Shown: positions 37,418 to 45,930 of the stretch, piece after piece
How the letters are laid out: every line of letters begins with the position of its first letter
How positions within the stretch are numbered: position 1 is the stretch's first letter
DNA from: Gemmatimonadota bacterium
GTDB lineage: Bacteria; JAAXHH01
NCBI GenBank assembly: GCA_009838645.1
Contig: VXRC01000004.1
Span: 107,458 to 171,457, forward strand
Length of the DNA stretch: 64,000 nucleotides
Reading direction: 5' to 3'
Translations under genes and position numbers: made by a program
The notes under the pieces: generated by a model
What the model was told of the DNA's origin: nothing
The model's input: the letters and a program-made list of their open reading frames with translations, nothing else
Databases searched by the model: none

Positions 37418-38875
37418 TTATCCCTGGTACCGGACGTCTTTGAACGGAGAAACCAACGGTCCGTCCGGACAGTGCAGCCGGCCGTTCACGACCCATCCGC
37501 AGTCTCGCGCCTCGAGTTCCGACACGAGATATCCTTCCCACATTGCTACTTCCTTTTCATAAGCAGGGTCACTCACCAGGTTGCGGCACTCGCCGGGGTC
37601 ATCGTCCAGGTCGAAGAACTGCTTCTGATCGATTCGCGGCAGCCAGATGAACTTCCGGTGGCCGTCCGTCACGTACTGCATCTCCTGTTCAGGCGCGTAG
37701 CACCAGCAATGCTCGCCGTGCAGGTAGTCTCGCCAGCCTTCGGTTTTGCCCCGCATCAGTGGGAGGAGGCTTTGTCCTGTCACCGTGGGCGGCACGTCCA
37801 CGTCGGCCGCGTCCAGGATCGTGGGCATGATGTCGCGGAGTTCGGCCACGCCGTCCGGAACGGGTGCCTTGACCTCTTCGTCCTGGCCGGCCGGCGGGCA
37901 GACAATCAGCGGAATCCTCGCGCTGCCCTCGTAGGCATAGGTCTTGCGCCAGAGATGGTGGTCGCCCACCATGTCCCCGTGGTCGGACGTGAAGACGATC
38001 CAGGTGTTGGACCAGGCCTCCGGTACGTGCCGCTCCATCCAGTTCTTGAGCCGGCCGATCTGGGTGTCGATGAAGGAAATCTCCCCGTAGTACCCGGACC
38101 TGCCGCGATGGATGCGTGCGGCCGACTGCTTCCCGTGCCATGCGTTCAAGTCCGTGGCGTCGAAGGGCACGTCGTGCATGTCCGCCCAGTCGCCGATATA
38201 CGGCGGCGGGGTTTCCCGGTCGTGGTACAGGTCGAAGTACCATGCGGGCGGCACGTACGGCGAATGGGGCCGGGCGAAGCTGACGTTGAGAAAGAAGGGT
38301 TTAGTACGATCCCGACCCGCGATGTAATGGATCGCCCGGCTCATGGTCCAGGCCGTCGGATGGAGGTATTCCTCCGTATGCCAGGGACGCCCGATCCACG
38401 AGTTCCAGTTGACCCCGTGATCGTCCGGCGAGATGTCGCGCCGCTTCTCCCGGTCGAACCACCGGCGGTACTCGTCCCGCAGACCCTGGGCGATCAGGCG
38501 GCCGGACTCGTCCAGTTCCGCCGACTGAAAGCCCATGTCCGCGCGCTGCGGCGTGAAGTGGCCCTTCCCGACCAGGTGGGTGGCATATCCCGCGTCCGCC
38601 AGCGTGTCGGCCAGGGTATGGCGGAAGTCGTTGGGTATCGGTCCCTGTCCCCGTCCCATACCGAGAACGCCGGTGTGCCACTGGTCCATGCCGGTCATCA
38701 CGGTCGAACGGGCGGGAATGCAGGAAGGGACCGCCGTGTACGCGTGGCGAAACCGTGCGCCCCGGGCGGCCAGGTGATCCAGGTTGGGCGTTTCCACCAC
38801 CGGATGGCCGTCGCAGCTCAGGCAGTCGCCGCGCATCTGGTCCGCCATGATGAAGATGACGTTGGGACGGGACAT
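37418..38875 (-). CDS. Sulfatase (type I, formylglycine-dependent)
   Basis: A 485-residue sulfatase of the alkaline-phosphatase superfamily, hydrolysing a sulfate (or possibly phosphonate) ester. The formylglycine motif CxPxR is present as Cys52-IP-A-R56 in VPSCIPARSTVMTG. The metal-binding start RPNVIFIMADQMRGD, GYATHLVGKGHF and the late WIVFTSDHGDMVGDHHLW are all conserved. There is no signal peptide, so it is probably cytoplasmic, unlike many glycan sulfatases. CAGGAGC lies 8 bp before the ATG. The gene is divergent from the class V aminotransferase. A maturase was not seen in the window. Confidence 0.93.
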   Translation of the reverse strand: MSRPNVIFIMADQMRGDCLSCDGHPVVETPNLDHLAARGARFRHAYTAVPSCIPARSTVMTGMDQWHTGVLGMGRGQGPIPNDFRHTLADTLADAGYATHLVGKGHFTPQRADMGFQSAELDESGRLIAQGLRDEYRRWFDREKRRDISPDDHGVNWNSWIGRPWHTEEYLHPTAWTMSRAIHYIAGRDRTKPFFLNVSFARPHSPYVPPAWYFDLYHDRETPPPYIGDWADMHDVPFDATDLNAWHGKQSAARIHRGRSGYYGEISFIDTQIGRLKNWMERHVPEAWSNTWIVFTSDHGDMVGDHHLWRKTYAYEGSARIPLIVCPPAGQDEEVKAPVPDGVAELRDIMPTILDAADVDVPPTVTGQSLLPLMRGKTEGWRDYLHGEHCWCYAPEQEMQYVTDGHRKFIWLPRIDQKQFFDLDDDPGECRNLVSDPAYEKEVAMWEGYLVSELEARDCGWVVNGRLHCPDGPLVSPFKDVRYQG

Positions 38876-38884
38876 GGTTTTCTG

Positions 38885-38914
38885 CTCCTGGATGACGCGC
38901 TCCTGGATGACGCG
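38885..38914. repeat. Perfect 15-bp tandem duplication upstream of sulfatase gene
   Basis: CTCCTGGATGACGCG occurs twice in a row (38885-38899 and 38900-38914) just upstream of the sulfatase start. On the minus strand each copy contains CAGGAG, and a third partial CAGGAGC is the ribosome-binding site itself, so copy number might affect the leader. Confidence 0.85.
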
Positions 38915-38948
38915 GAGTCCGGCAATGAGCCGGGAGGATGGGATTCAT

Positions 38949-38976
38949 AACTTACGTGTCCCGTGTTTGCTGTCAA
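38949..38976 (-). promoter_or_regulatory. Candidate sulfatase promoter
   Basis: On the minus strand a perfect TTGACA (38971-38976) is followed after 16 bp by TAAGTT (38949-38954), about 75 bp before the sulfatase ATG. Confidence 0.4.
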
Positions 38977-39045
38977 GATCGGAAGCCTTCCTCACATCAC
39001 GGTATATGACTACGGTATACGACTTCCGTTAAGCCGTTAATCCCC

Positions 39046-39074
39046 TTGACATTGGGGCGGTCTCCTCCACATTT
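39046..39074 (+). promoter_or_regulatory. Candidate promoter of the aminotransferase-XPB-Bax1 unit
   Basis: A perfect TTGACA (39046-39051) is followed after 17 bp by the weak -10 ACATTT (39069-39074), 60 bp upstream of the class V aminotransferase ATG. The flanking sequence contains a related pair, TATGACTACGGTATACGACT. Confidence 0.4.
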
Positions 39075-39136
39075 CATGCAGGGCAGGACCGTCGATATTC
39101 GAGACCTCGGGATCCCGTCAAAGGAGGCATGCGCCC

Positions 39137-40354
39137 ATGGCTGCGCGCGACAAACCCATAACTGATGAAGAGCGGGCATTCTGGGCGGACATTCGGCGCC
39201 AGTTCTACCTCGAGGACGGCGTGACTTTTCTCCAGGGCGGCTCGGTGGGTCCATCGGCGAGACCGGTCATCGAGCAGGTGATCGATTGGCTGCGGCAGGT
39301 GGAGGAGAACCCGCTGCGCAACCAGGGTGGCGGGCTCATGCGGTCCCTGGTCGAATCGGCCCGCGAGAAAGTCGCCGATTTCACCGGGGCTTCCGCCAAA
39401 AACGTGGCCCTGGTACTCAACACCACGATGGGCATGAACGTCCCCGCCCGCGGTTTGCCCCTGCAGCCCGGCGGAGAGGTGTTGATGAGCGACCAGGAAT
39501 ACCCTTCCGTCCAGCGCATGTGGGAACACATGGCCAGGACGCAGCACGTGCTGATCCGGAAGGTTCCCCTGCCGACGCCGCCCGATTCCCCGGGGGAGAT
39601 CGTCGACGCTTTTGCCGCCCATATCACGCCACGTACCCAGGTCATGGTCTTCTCCCACGTCTACTGCACCACGGGTCTTGTGGCGCCCGTTGACGAACTG
39701 ACCACCCTGGCCCACGACCACGGCGCCGTGGCCGTGGTGGACGGCGCGCACGCGGTCGGCATGGTGCCGGTCGATATCGAAGCATGGGGGTGCGATTTCT
39801 ATGCAAGCAGTACGCACAAGTGGCTGCTCGCGCCCAAGGGGACGGGCATCTGCTATGTCGCGGATCCCTATCTGAGCGCGCTGCCGGCGCCCATTCTGGG
39901 ATACAATACCTTCCCTGTGACCCACGCACGCCGGTTCGACGTGACGGGGACACACGACACGACGCACTTCGCCGGACTGGGCGCCGCCATCGATTTTCAA
40001 CTGGGCATAGGATGGGAAGACCGGATCAGACCTTATTGCCTGGGTTTGGCCCGGTACCTGCGCGAACTGATCACGACGGAGATCGAAGGCGCCCGCATGA
40101 CCGTGCCCCCCGGACCCGAGATGTCCGGATTCCTGACTTCCTTCACCATAGACGGCTGCGATCTCAGCAAAGTCGTAGAGCTCATGTGGAAGGAGTATCG
40201 CATACAGATCGCCGGCACGCGGGCCGGCCATCTACCCGTCTTCCGCATATCCACGCACTTTTACGACTGTTACGAGGATATCGACCGGTTCGTCGACGCG
40301 TTGAAGCAGGTGCTCGCCACCCGGCGGGACGAGTTGTTTGAAGAACGGGATTGA
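39137..40354 (+). CDS. Class V aminotransferase (cysteine desulfurase/isopenicillin-N-epimerase-like)
   Basis: A 405-residue fold-type I PLP enzyme. The PLP-binding lysine is Lys228 in YASSTHKWLLAPKGTG and the ring-contacting Asp sits in VAVVDGAHAVGM. The substrate-side opening is FLQGGSVGPSARPVIEQVIDWL, as in isopenicillin N epimerase-like and ergothioneine-type lyases. No catalytic Cys loop typical of IscS is evident. AAAGGAGG lies before the ATG at 39137. The stop is 10 bp before the XPB-like helicase ATG, so the three genes share a transcript, although the metabolic link is not obvious. Confidence 0.9.
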   Translation: MAARDKPITDEERAFWADIRRQFYLEDGVTFLQGGSVGPSARPVIEQVIDWLRQVEENPLRNQGGGLMRSLVESAREKVADFTGASAKNVALVLNTTMGMNVPARGLPLQPGGEVLMSDQEYPSVQRMWEHMARTQHVLIRKVPLPTPPDSPGEIVDAFAAHITPRTQVMVFSHVYCTTGLVAPVDELTTLAHDHGAVAVVDGAHAVGMVPVDIEAWGCDFYASSTHKWLLAPKGTGICYVADPYLSALPAPILGYNTFPVTHARRFDVTGTHDTTHFAGLGAAIDFQLGIGWEDRIRPYCLGLARYLRELITTEIEGARMTVPPGPEMSGFLTSFTIDGCDLSKVVELMWKEYRIQIAGTRAGHLPVFRISTHFYDCYEDIDRFVDALKQVLATRRDELFEERD

Positions 40355-40364
40355 CCCGGAACCC

Positions 40365-41762
40365 ATGCTCAGACTCGAATTCGACCGCGGGACCATCCTG
40401 GTGCACGGCGACCGGGACCAGGTGGACGCGTTGTCGCTGCCCGGCTGCGCGTTCGACCGGCGGGTGGCGCTGCACCGCGCTCCGGCGCGTCATTACCGCG
40501 AGATCATCACCCGGCTCAACGACCGGGGCATCCCCCACCAGGACGACGCCCGGTCCTACGGGAAGCTGGACTTGTCCTTCCAGTCGGACCGGTCCCCCTT
40601 TCCCTACCAGCAGGAGGCCGTGGACGCCTGGTGGAAGGCTGGCGGCCGGGGCATCGTCGTACTGCCGACCGGCGCAGGCAAGACTTTCGTCGCGCTCATG
40701 TGCATGGCCCGCGTCCAGCGCGGCACGCTGGTCGTCGTTCCGACCATCGACCTGATGCAGCAGTGGTACGGCGTGATTTCCAGCCAGTTCGACACCGAAG
40801 TCGGGCTGATCGGCGGGGGATACTACGACATCGAGCCCGTCTCCGTGTCCACCTACGATTCCGCGTACCTGCACATGGAGCGGTTCGGCCATCAGTTCGG
40901 ACTCGTGGTCTTCGACGAATGCCACCACCTGCCCGGCCCCTCCTACCTGATGACCGCGGACCTGTCGCTGGCGCCCTACCGGCTGGGATTGACCGCCACG
41001 CTCGAACGGGAGGACGGGGCGGAACACCTCCTGCGGGACGCGATCGGCGATACGGTTTACCGCCAGGAGATCCGTTCGCTGAGCGGGGAATACCTTTCCG
41101 GATACGAGACCATAAAGATCAGCGTGCGTCTTTCGCCGGAAGAGCGCACGGAGTACCAGGAGGCGAGAAACACCTACCGGGCGTTCCTGGACAGCCAGCG
41201 GATAGCCCTGTCCGGCCCAGGTGGATGGGTGCGTTTCCTGGCGGCGACATCGCGTAGCGAGGAGGGACGGAGGGCTTTCACGGCCTATCGGACCCAGAAG
41301 GCCATTGCCCAGGGTTCGCAGGCCAAGCTGCGCGTCCTGGAACGGCTGATCCGCCAGCACCGACGCGACCGCATGCTCATCTTCACCAGCGACAACGAAA
41401 CGGTATACCGGATCTCGCGACGGTTCCTCGTCCCCGCCATCACGCACCAGACTAAGGTCAAGGAGCGCCAGGACATCCTGGCGGCGTTCAACTCGGGCAG
41501 GTACCCCTTCCTGGTCACGTCCCGCGTGCTGAACGAAGGGGTCGACGTCCCCGAAGCCAACGTCGCCGTGGTACTTTCCGGCACCGGCAGCGTGAGAGAG
41601 CATGTGCAGCGTCTCGGCCGGATCCTGCGCCGCGTCGAGGGGAAGCACGCATTGCTCTACGAACTGGTGGCCGAGAAGACGGGCGAGGAATACGCGAGTA
41701 CCCGGCGAAGGCAGCACAGCGCCTACCGGAAACCGCCGGCTAAGGAGAACGCGACATGCTGA
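40365..41762 (+). CDS. XPB/Rad25-like DNA helicase
   Basis: A 465-residue superfamily 2 DNA helicase of the XPB type. It opens with a DRD-like N-terminal segment (LRLEFDRGTILVHGD), then the Q-like motif PFPYQQEAVDAWW. Walker A is VLPTGAGKTFVAL (~103-110) and the motif II box is DECH (~184-187). It also has LGLTATLERED, and motifs V-VI in the C-terminal half (SRVLNEGVDVPEANVAVVLSG, HVQRLGRILRR). XPB unwinds DNA in archaeal/eukaryotic nucleotide excision repair. An in-frame TTG at 40338 is possible but would overlap the upstream gene; the ATG at 40365 is preferred. The 3' end overlaps the Bax1 gene by 7 bp. Confidence 0.92.
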   Translation: MLRLEFDRGTILVHGDRDQVDALSLPGCAFDRRVALHRAPARHYREIITRLNDRGIPHQDDARSYGKLDLSFQSDRSPFPYQQEAVDAWWKAGGRGIVVLPTGAGKTFVALMCMARVQRGTLVVVPTIDLMQQWYGVISSQFDTEVGLIGGGYYDIEPVSVSTYDSAYLHMERFGHQFGLVVFDECHHLPGPSYLMTADLSLAPYRLGLTATLEREDGAEHLLRDAIGDTVYRQEIRSLSGEYLSGYETIKISVRLSPEERTEYQEARNTYRAFLDSQRIALSGPGGWVRFLAATSRSEEGRRAFTAYRTQKAIAQGSQAKLRVLERLIRQHRRDRMLIFTSDNETVYRISRRFLVPAITHQTKVKERQDILAAFNSGRYPFLVTSRVLNEGVDVPEANVAVVLSGTGSVREHVQRLGRILRRVEGKHALLYELVAEKTGEEYASTRRRQHSAYRKPPAKENATC

Positions 41763-43009
41763 CGGGCGATCTGCTCCGCGTCCGGTTCCGCAAGGGACAG
41801 ATCCAGCTTCCCTACATCGACGAAGCGAGCGGGGACCACCTGGGCGTGGCCGAAACGCTGATCCACGCCTTCGACAGCCATGTAGGCGGATCCCGGCAGG
41901 AACTCGACGAAGAACTCGCGGATATCACGGGTGCGGGAACGGAATTCCTGTTTCATCGCGGCCTGAGCAAGCTGTTGAAGGATCGCTGCACGTTCGCGGC
42001 CGCTTCGCCCGTCGACCCGGTGGAACTGCGAAGCAGGATCTTCGAATCGGCGGCGGCGGCTTACCGGAACACGGACCAGGTCCGCATCGACCGGGAGGCC
42101 GTTCTGGCCGAGGCGGCGAAATCGGCCGGCATCGAAGCAAAGGAGGCCGACCGGACCTTCTATGCCGACCTCAAGGCGGCCGAGCGGCTGGAGTCTTTCA
42201 AATCCTGCACCCCGGAGTGGCTCCTGGGCAGGTACAATGTCGCCCTGGCCCAGGCCGTCCTGTTTCGCGCAACACAGCTCGATTTGCACGTCGAGGGCGA
42301 GACCCCGGCCCGTTACCGCGACCTCTTCCGGAAACTGAAGTTCTTCCGTCTGCTCCACGAGATCCGGCAGACCGGTCCGGGGAAATACCACATTCGTATC
42401 GACGGCCCCATGGCGCTCTTCAAGTCGTCCCAGCGCTACGGACTGCAGATCGCCCAGTTTCTACCCGCGGTCCTGCACTGCGGGAACTGGCGGATCGCCG
42501 CTACCGTCACCTGGGGCGCCAGGCGCCGGGAAGGCGTGTTCAAACTCACGCCTGAAACGGGACTCAAACCCATCGGCTCTTCCACGGGCCAGTGGATACC
42601 CGAGGAGGTGGCCTGGCTCGAAGAACGGTTCGGCCGGCTGAAAACGGTCTGGCGCATGGCGGCCGGATCGGAAATCATCGACCTCGGAGGCCGGGACGTA
42701 CTGGTTCCCGACTACGTTTTCACCCATCCGGCCGCAGGGACGAAAGTGTACCTGGATTTCCTCGGTTTCTGGCGTTCCGCGGCGGTCCGGACGCGTCTCG
42801 ACCTGCTCAGGCGCCACGGCCCTCCCAACCTGATCCTGGCGATTTCCGACGATCTCGCCGTGGACGACGATTCCTCGTCAGGCTTGCCGGGTGAGGTGTA
42901 CCGATTCCGGCGGACTCCCGTTGCCCGCGACATCCTCGGAATCCTCGACGCCATGACGGCGGAGACCCCTGGAGAATCTCCGGCGACGCTGGACCTGTTC
43001 GATCACTGA
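41756..43009 (+). CDS. Bax1-like nuclease, DUF790 family
   Basis: A 417-residue DUF790 protein, the Bax1 family first recognised as the XPB-binding nuclease in archaea. It opens MLTGDLLRVRFRKGQIQLPYI, then has LGVAETLIHAFDSHVGGSRQELDEEL and the long alpha-helical FHRGLSKLLKDRCTF. The C-terminal PD-(D/E)xK-like nuclease core is VLVPDYVFTHP, then KVYLDFLGFWRS. In studied archaea XPB and Bax1 form a helicase-nuclease pair that cuts DNA near lesions or bubbles. The 7-bp overlap with the helicase gene strongly supports a stable complex here as well. Confidence 0.9.
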   Translation: MLTGDLLRVRFRKGQIQLPYIDEASGDHLGVAETLIHAFDSHVGGSRQELDEELADITGAGTEFLFHRGLSKLLKDRCTFAAASPVDPVELRSRIFESAAAAYRNTDQVRIDREAVLAEAAKSAGIEAKEADRTFYADLKAAERLESFKSCTPEWLLGRYNVALAQAVLFRATQLDLHVEGETPARYRDLFRKLKFFRLLHEIRQTGPGKYHIRIDGPMALFKSSQRYGLQIAQFLPAVLHCGNWRIAATVTWGARRREGVFKLTPETGLKPIGSSTGQWIPEEVAWLEERFGRLKTVWRMAAGSEIIDLGGRDVLVPDYVFTHPAAGTKVYLDFLGFWRSAAVRTRLDLLRRHGPPNLILAISDDLAVDDDSSSGLPGEVYRFRRTPVARDILGILDAMTAETPGESPATLDLFDH

Positions 43010-43056
43010 GAAGCGGCATAAATGGGTTGATTTGAACGTCCGCCGTGCCATAGGTT

Positions 43057-45861
43057 ATGGCCATGTCCTCCCCTCCTTCCACTTCCGTCTCATCATCATG
43101 GATTACCCGGGGTTTCGAGGCCTTCCGCCGCGGCGCCTTCGGCAATGGCGGCCAGAACCTCTATGTGTCGCGGGCGGGGGTGCTGCAACGCATCCACCAG
43201 TTCGACCTGGACCGCGACGGCCACGTCGACCTCGTCTTCTGCAACAGCCAGAACCACGGTGAAAAACCCCCGGTCACCCTTTATCATGACGTACTCGGAC
43301 GGACCACTTCCCGGTTCCTGCCCTCCGACGGGGCAAGAACGGGGGTTGTCGCCGACCTGAACGGGGATGGATACGACGACCTGGTCGTCGGCATGTTCTA
43401 CAACGGCATCCGGCGGGACCTCAACGCGTTCCTGTACTACGGGGGGCCGGTCGGACTCGGCGAAGGGCGTGTGCAGTACCTGCCCGCACCTTGCTGCACT
43501 TCGGTGGCCGCGGGGGATTTCGATGGCGACGGAAGGCCGGACCTGGCCTTCGTTTCCGGCGGCAGGCTGCGGCTGTTCCCACAGACGGCGCTGGGATTCG
43601 AGCCGAAAGGCTACCGGGACCTCGACATCGAAGCGGACCAGGCCGCGTCCTGCGATCTGGACGGCGACGGGTTCGCCGACCTGGTCGTCCGGACCGCCCG
43701 GGGGAATGTCCGGATATACTGGGGCAGCCCGGACGGAATCGTGCCGGAACGATCTTCCGACGTCCCCATCGACGCCGACCCGCCCGGAAAACCGGACCAG
43801 ACGGACCAGGCTGACCAGGCTGACCAGGCTGACCAGGCTGACCAGGACCTCGACGGCTATCCCGAGGAGATCGATCCCGCCATGCCGCTGGTCTCCGTGC
43901 TCCGGATCCGGGGTGTGCCCCATGTATTCGTCGCACGGACCGATGCGGTCTATCTCGTGCCTTTCGAAGGGGGACGGGCGGCCGGGACGCCGGTCCGGCT
44001 TTCCTGCCGGAACGCCTTCGCCGCCGCCGCGGGCGACCTGGCCGGCGACGGACGATGCGACCTGGTCGTGGCCTGCCGGGACCGCCACGGCGGGGAGGAA
44101 TGTTCGTGGCTGTACCACGGCGGGAACGAGGGCGGGTACAGCGATCAGAACCGCACGGCGATCCCCAGCCGTTACGCCTGCGATGCGGCCGTCGGGGACC
44201 TGGACGGGGACGGCCTGTCCGAAATCGTAATCTGTCAGACCCATACGCCGGAAAGCTATACATCGGAATCCCTGGCGTACCGCTGGGGCCGGGACGGGCT
44301 GGCGCCGCCGCGCGTCCTCGAGACCCATGACGCCCGGCGGGTGCTGCTGGCCCGCGCCTCGGACGATCCCCTTCCGCAGACCGTTTTCATCAACCAGTTC
44401 AGCCGGAACCTGAGGGGCGACATCCCCGTCTGCGTCTATCACGGTGGTCCCGACGGGTTTGACGCCGAACGCCGCCAGGAAGTGCCGGGGTGGGGCGCGG
44501 TGGAAGCGCTCCGATGCGACCTGAACGACGACGGGATGCCCGACCTGATCTTGGCCAACGCCTCCGAGAACTCGGTCCGCCAGGATCCGGGGTCCTACGT
44601 GTATTACAACGCGGAAGGGCGATTCGGAAGCGAACCGAACGTGCGCCTGCCGACCGTGCGGGCCCACGGGGTCTGTTGCGCGGACCTGGACCGGGACGGA
44701 TACCTGGACCTCGTCTTTTGCGGATTCGACAATCCGGATATCGTCATCTTCTACGGCGGACAAGACGGCTTCGACGCCGGCAGAACGGAGCGCATCCGCC
44801 TCGAATACGAGGGCGTCGTGTACAAGGATCCGCGCTGGATCTTCCTCGTCGACCTGAACGGCGACGGCTGGCTCGACCTGGTCGTGCCGCAGATCGCCGA
44901 CGATTACAGCTTCATTCTCCGGGGCGGGCCGGAAGGCTTCAGCATGGACCGGTGCCAGGCGCTTTCCGTGTGGCACGGCGCCTGCGCCCGGGCGGCGGAC
45001 CTCAGCGGGAACGGGTATCCCGACCTGGTCATCGGCGGACACGAGCCGTCGATCGGGGCGCCCCACGACTCCTTCGTGCACATCTACTGGAACGGTCCCG
45101 ACGGGCTACGCGAGGACCGCCGTACCCTCCTGCCGTCCAACGCGGTGAACGCCATGTCCATCATGGACTTCAACGGGAATGGCCTGCTCGACCTCTTCGT
45201 CTGCTCCTACCACGACAACCGTGTGCGGGACATCGATTCCTACATCTACTGGAACCGTGTCGGCCGGGGATTCTCGGCCGACGACCGCACCCGGCTGTTC
45301 ACACATTCCGCGTCGGGCTGCGTGGCCGCGGATTTCGACGAAGACGGCCGCGTCGACATCGCCATCGCCTATCACAAGGTCGAGGGCGACCACGTCGGCC
45401 ATTCCGCCGTCTGGTGGAACGGTCCCGGCGGGTTCGACGCCAGGCGGGTCACCCGGCTGCCCACGACGGGTCCCCACGGCATGACCGCCGTGCAGACGGG
45501 CAACGTGTTGGATGCGGGTCCGGAAGAATACTATGTCTCGGCGCCACACGAGATACTCCGGGGACAGGCCGTGACCGGCATCGACTGGGAAGCGGAATGC
45601 GGACCGGGCACCTGGGTGCACGCCCAGGTCCGGTGGGCGGACTCGGTGGAAGCACTGGCACGATCGGCCTGGCACGGCGCCGGGGGACCGGGCACCTGGT
45701 ATGAAACGCCCCAGCCGGTACGGGGCGCGGGCACGGGCGCGGGCACGAGCACGGGCGTGGGCACGGGCGCGGGACCATGGGTCCAGTACCGGCTTGCGCT
45801 GGGCGCGAAAAACGGGGGAAGCACCCCGAGGGTCACGGAAGTCCGGTTGGAAACGGGCTGA
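43057..45861 (+). CDS. Large FG-GAP/VCBS-repeat protein
   Basis: A 934-residue beta-propeller-type protein with about 14 FG-GAP/VCBS blades, each holding a calcium loop such as DLDRDGHVDLVFCNS, DLNGDGYDDLVVGMFY, DFDGDGRPDLAFVSGG, DLNDDGMPDLILANAS and DFDEDGRVDIAIAYHK. The N-terminus (MAMSSPPSTSVSSSWITRG) has no clear signal peptide, which is unusual for this type. Two low-complexity insertions are repeat-encoded: QTDQADQADQADQADQD near residue 250 and GAGTGAGTSTGVGTGAG near the C-terminus. Ligand and function unknown. Start at 43057 is provisional, since the ribosome-binding site is weak. Confidence 0.85.
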   Translation: MAMSSPPSTSVSSSWITRGFEAFRRGAFGNGGQNLYVSRAGVLQRIHQFDLDRDGHVDLVFCNSQNHGEKPPVTLYHDVLGRTTSRFLPSDGARTGVVADLNGDGYDDLVVGMFYNGIRRDLNAFLYYGGPVGLGEGRVQYLPAPCCTSVAAGDFDGDGRPDLAFVSGGRLRLFPQTALGFEPKGYRDLDIEADQAASCDLDGDGFADLVVRTARGNVRIYWGSPDGIVPERSSDVPIDADPPGKPDQTDQADQADQADQADQDLDGYPEEIDPAMPLVSVLRIRGVPHVFVARTDAVYLVPFEGGRAAGTPVRLSCRNAFAAAAGDLAGDGRCDLVVACRDRHGGEECSWLYHGGNEGGYSDQNRTAIPSRYACDAAVGDLDGDGLSEIVICQTHTPESYTSESLAYRWGRDGLAPPRVLETHDARRVLLARASDDPLPQTVFINQFSRNLRGDIPVCVYHGGPDGFDAERRQEVPGWGAVEALRCDLNDDGMPDLILANASENSVRQDPGSYVYYNAEGRFGSEPNVRLPTVRAHGVCCADLDRDGYLDLVFCGFDNPDIVIFYGGQDGFDAGRTERIRLEYEGVVYKDPRWIFLVDLNGDGWLDLVVPQIADDYSFILRGGPEGFSMDRCQALSVWHGACARAADLSGNGYPDLVIGGHEPSIGAPHDSFVHIYWNGPDGLREDRRTLLPSNAVNAMSIMDFNGNGLLDLFVCSYHDNRVRDIDSYIYWNRVGRGFSADDRTRLFTHSASGCVAADFDEDGRVDIAIAYHKVEGDHVGHSAVWWNGPGGFDARRVTRLPTTGPHGMTAVQTGNVLDAGPEEYYVSAPHEILRGQAVTGIDWEAECGPGTWVHAQVRWADSVEALARSAWHGAGGPGTWYETPQPVRGAGTGAGTSTGVGTGAGPWVQYRLALGAKNGGSTPRVTEVRLETG
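43795..43845 (+). repeat. GACCAGGCT tandem repeat in FG-GAP gene
   Basis: Four perfect GACCAGGCT units (43804-43839) are flanked by GACCAG-containing partial units, giving QTDQADQADQADQADQD in a loop of the propeller. The same unit, cyclically shifted and on the opposite coding strand, is repeated in tsaE. Confidence 0.95.
45724..45774 (+). repeat. Gly/Thr/Ala-rich 12-bp-like tandem repeat near FG-GAP 3' end
   Basis: Imperfect GGCGCGGGCACG units encode GAGTGAGTSTGVGTGAG close to the C-terminus. Each unit differs by one or two bases. Confidence 0.8.
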
Positions 45862-45930
45862 CGGCCCGGCCGCCTCGTCCCTCGGCAAGGGGGACCGCGG
45901 GTCGGCGGATGGATCACCGGAGAACAGGGC

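Noticed and set aside
40338..40364. TTG start nine codons upstream of the XPB-like gene
   Set aside because: It would overlap the upstream aminotransferase by 17 bp and adds non-conserved residues; the ATG at 40365 starts at conserved sequence.
43795..43845. CRISPR array
   Set aside because: The repeats are 9 bp, contiguous, in frame and without spacers, so this is a minisatellite inside a coding sequence.
43096..45081. A 661-codon minus-strand frame across the FG-GAP gene
   Set aside because: Antisense to a repeat protein whose DxDGxxD blades are unmistakable; the periodic look of the shadow is inherited.
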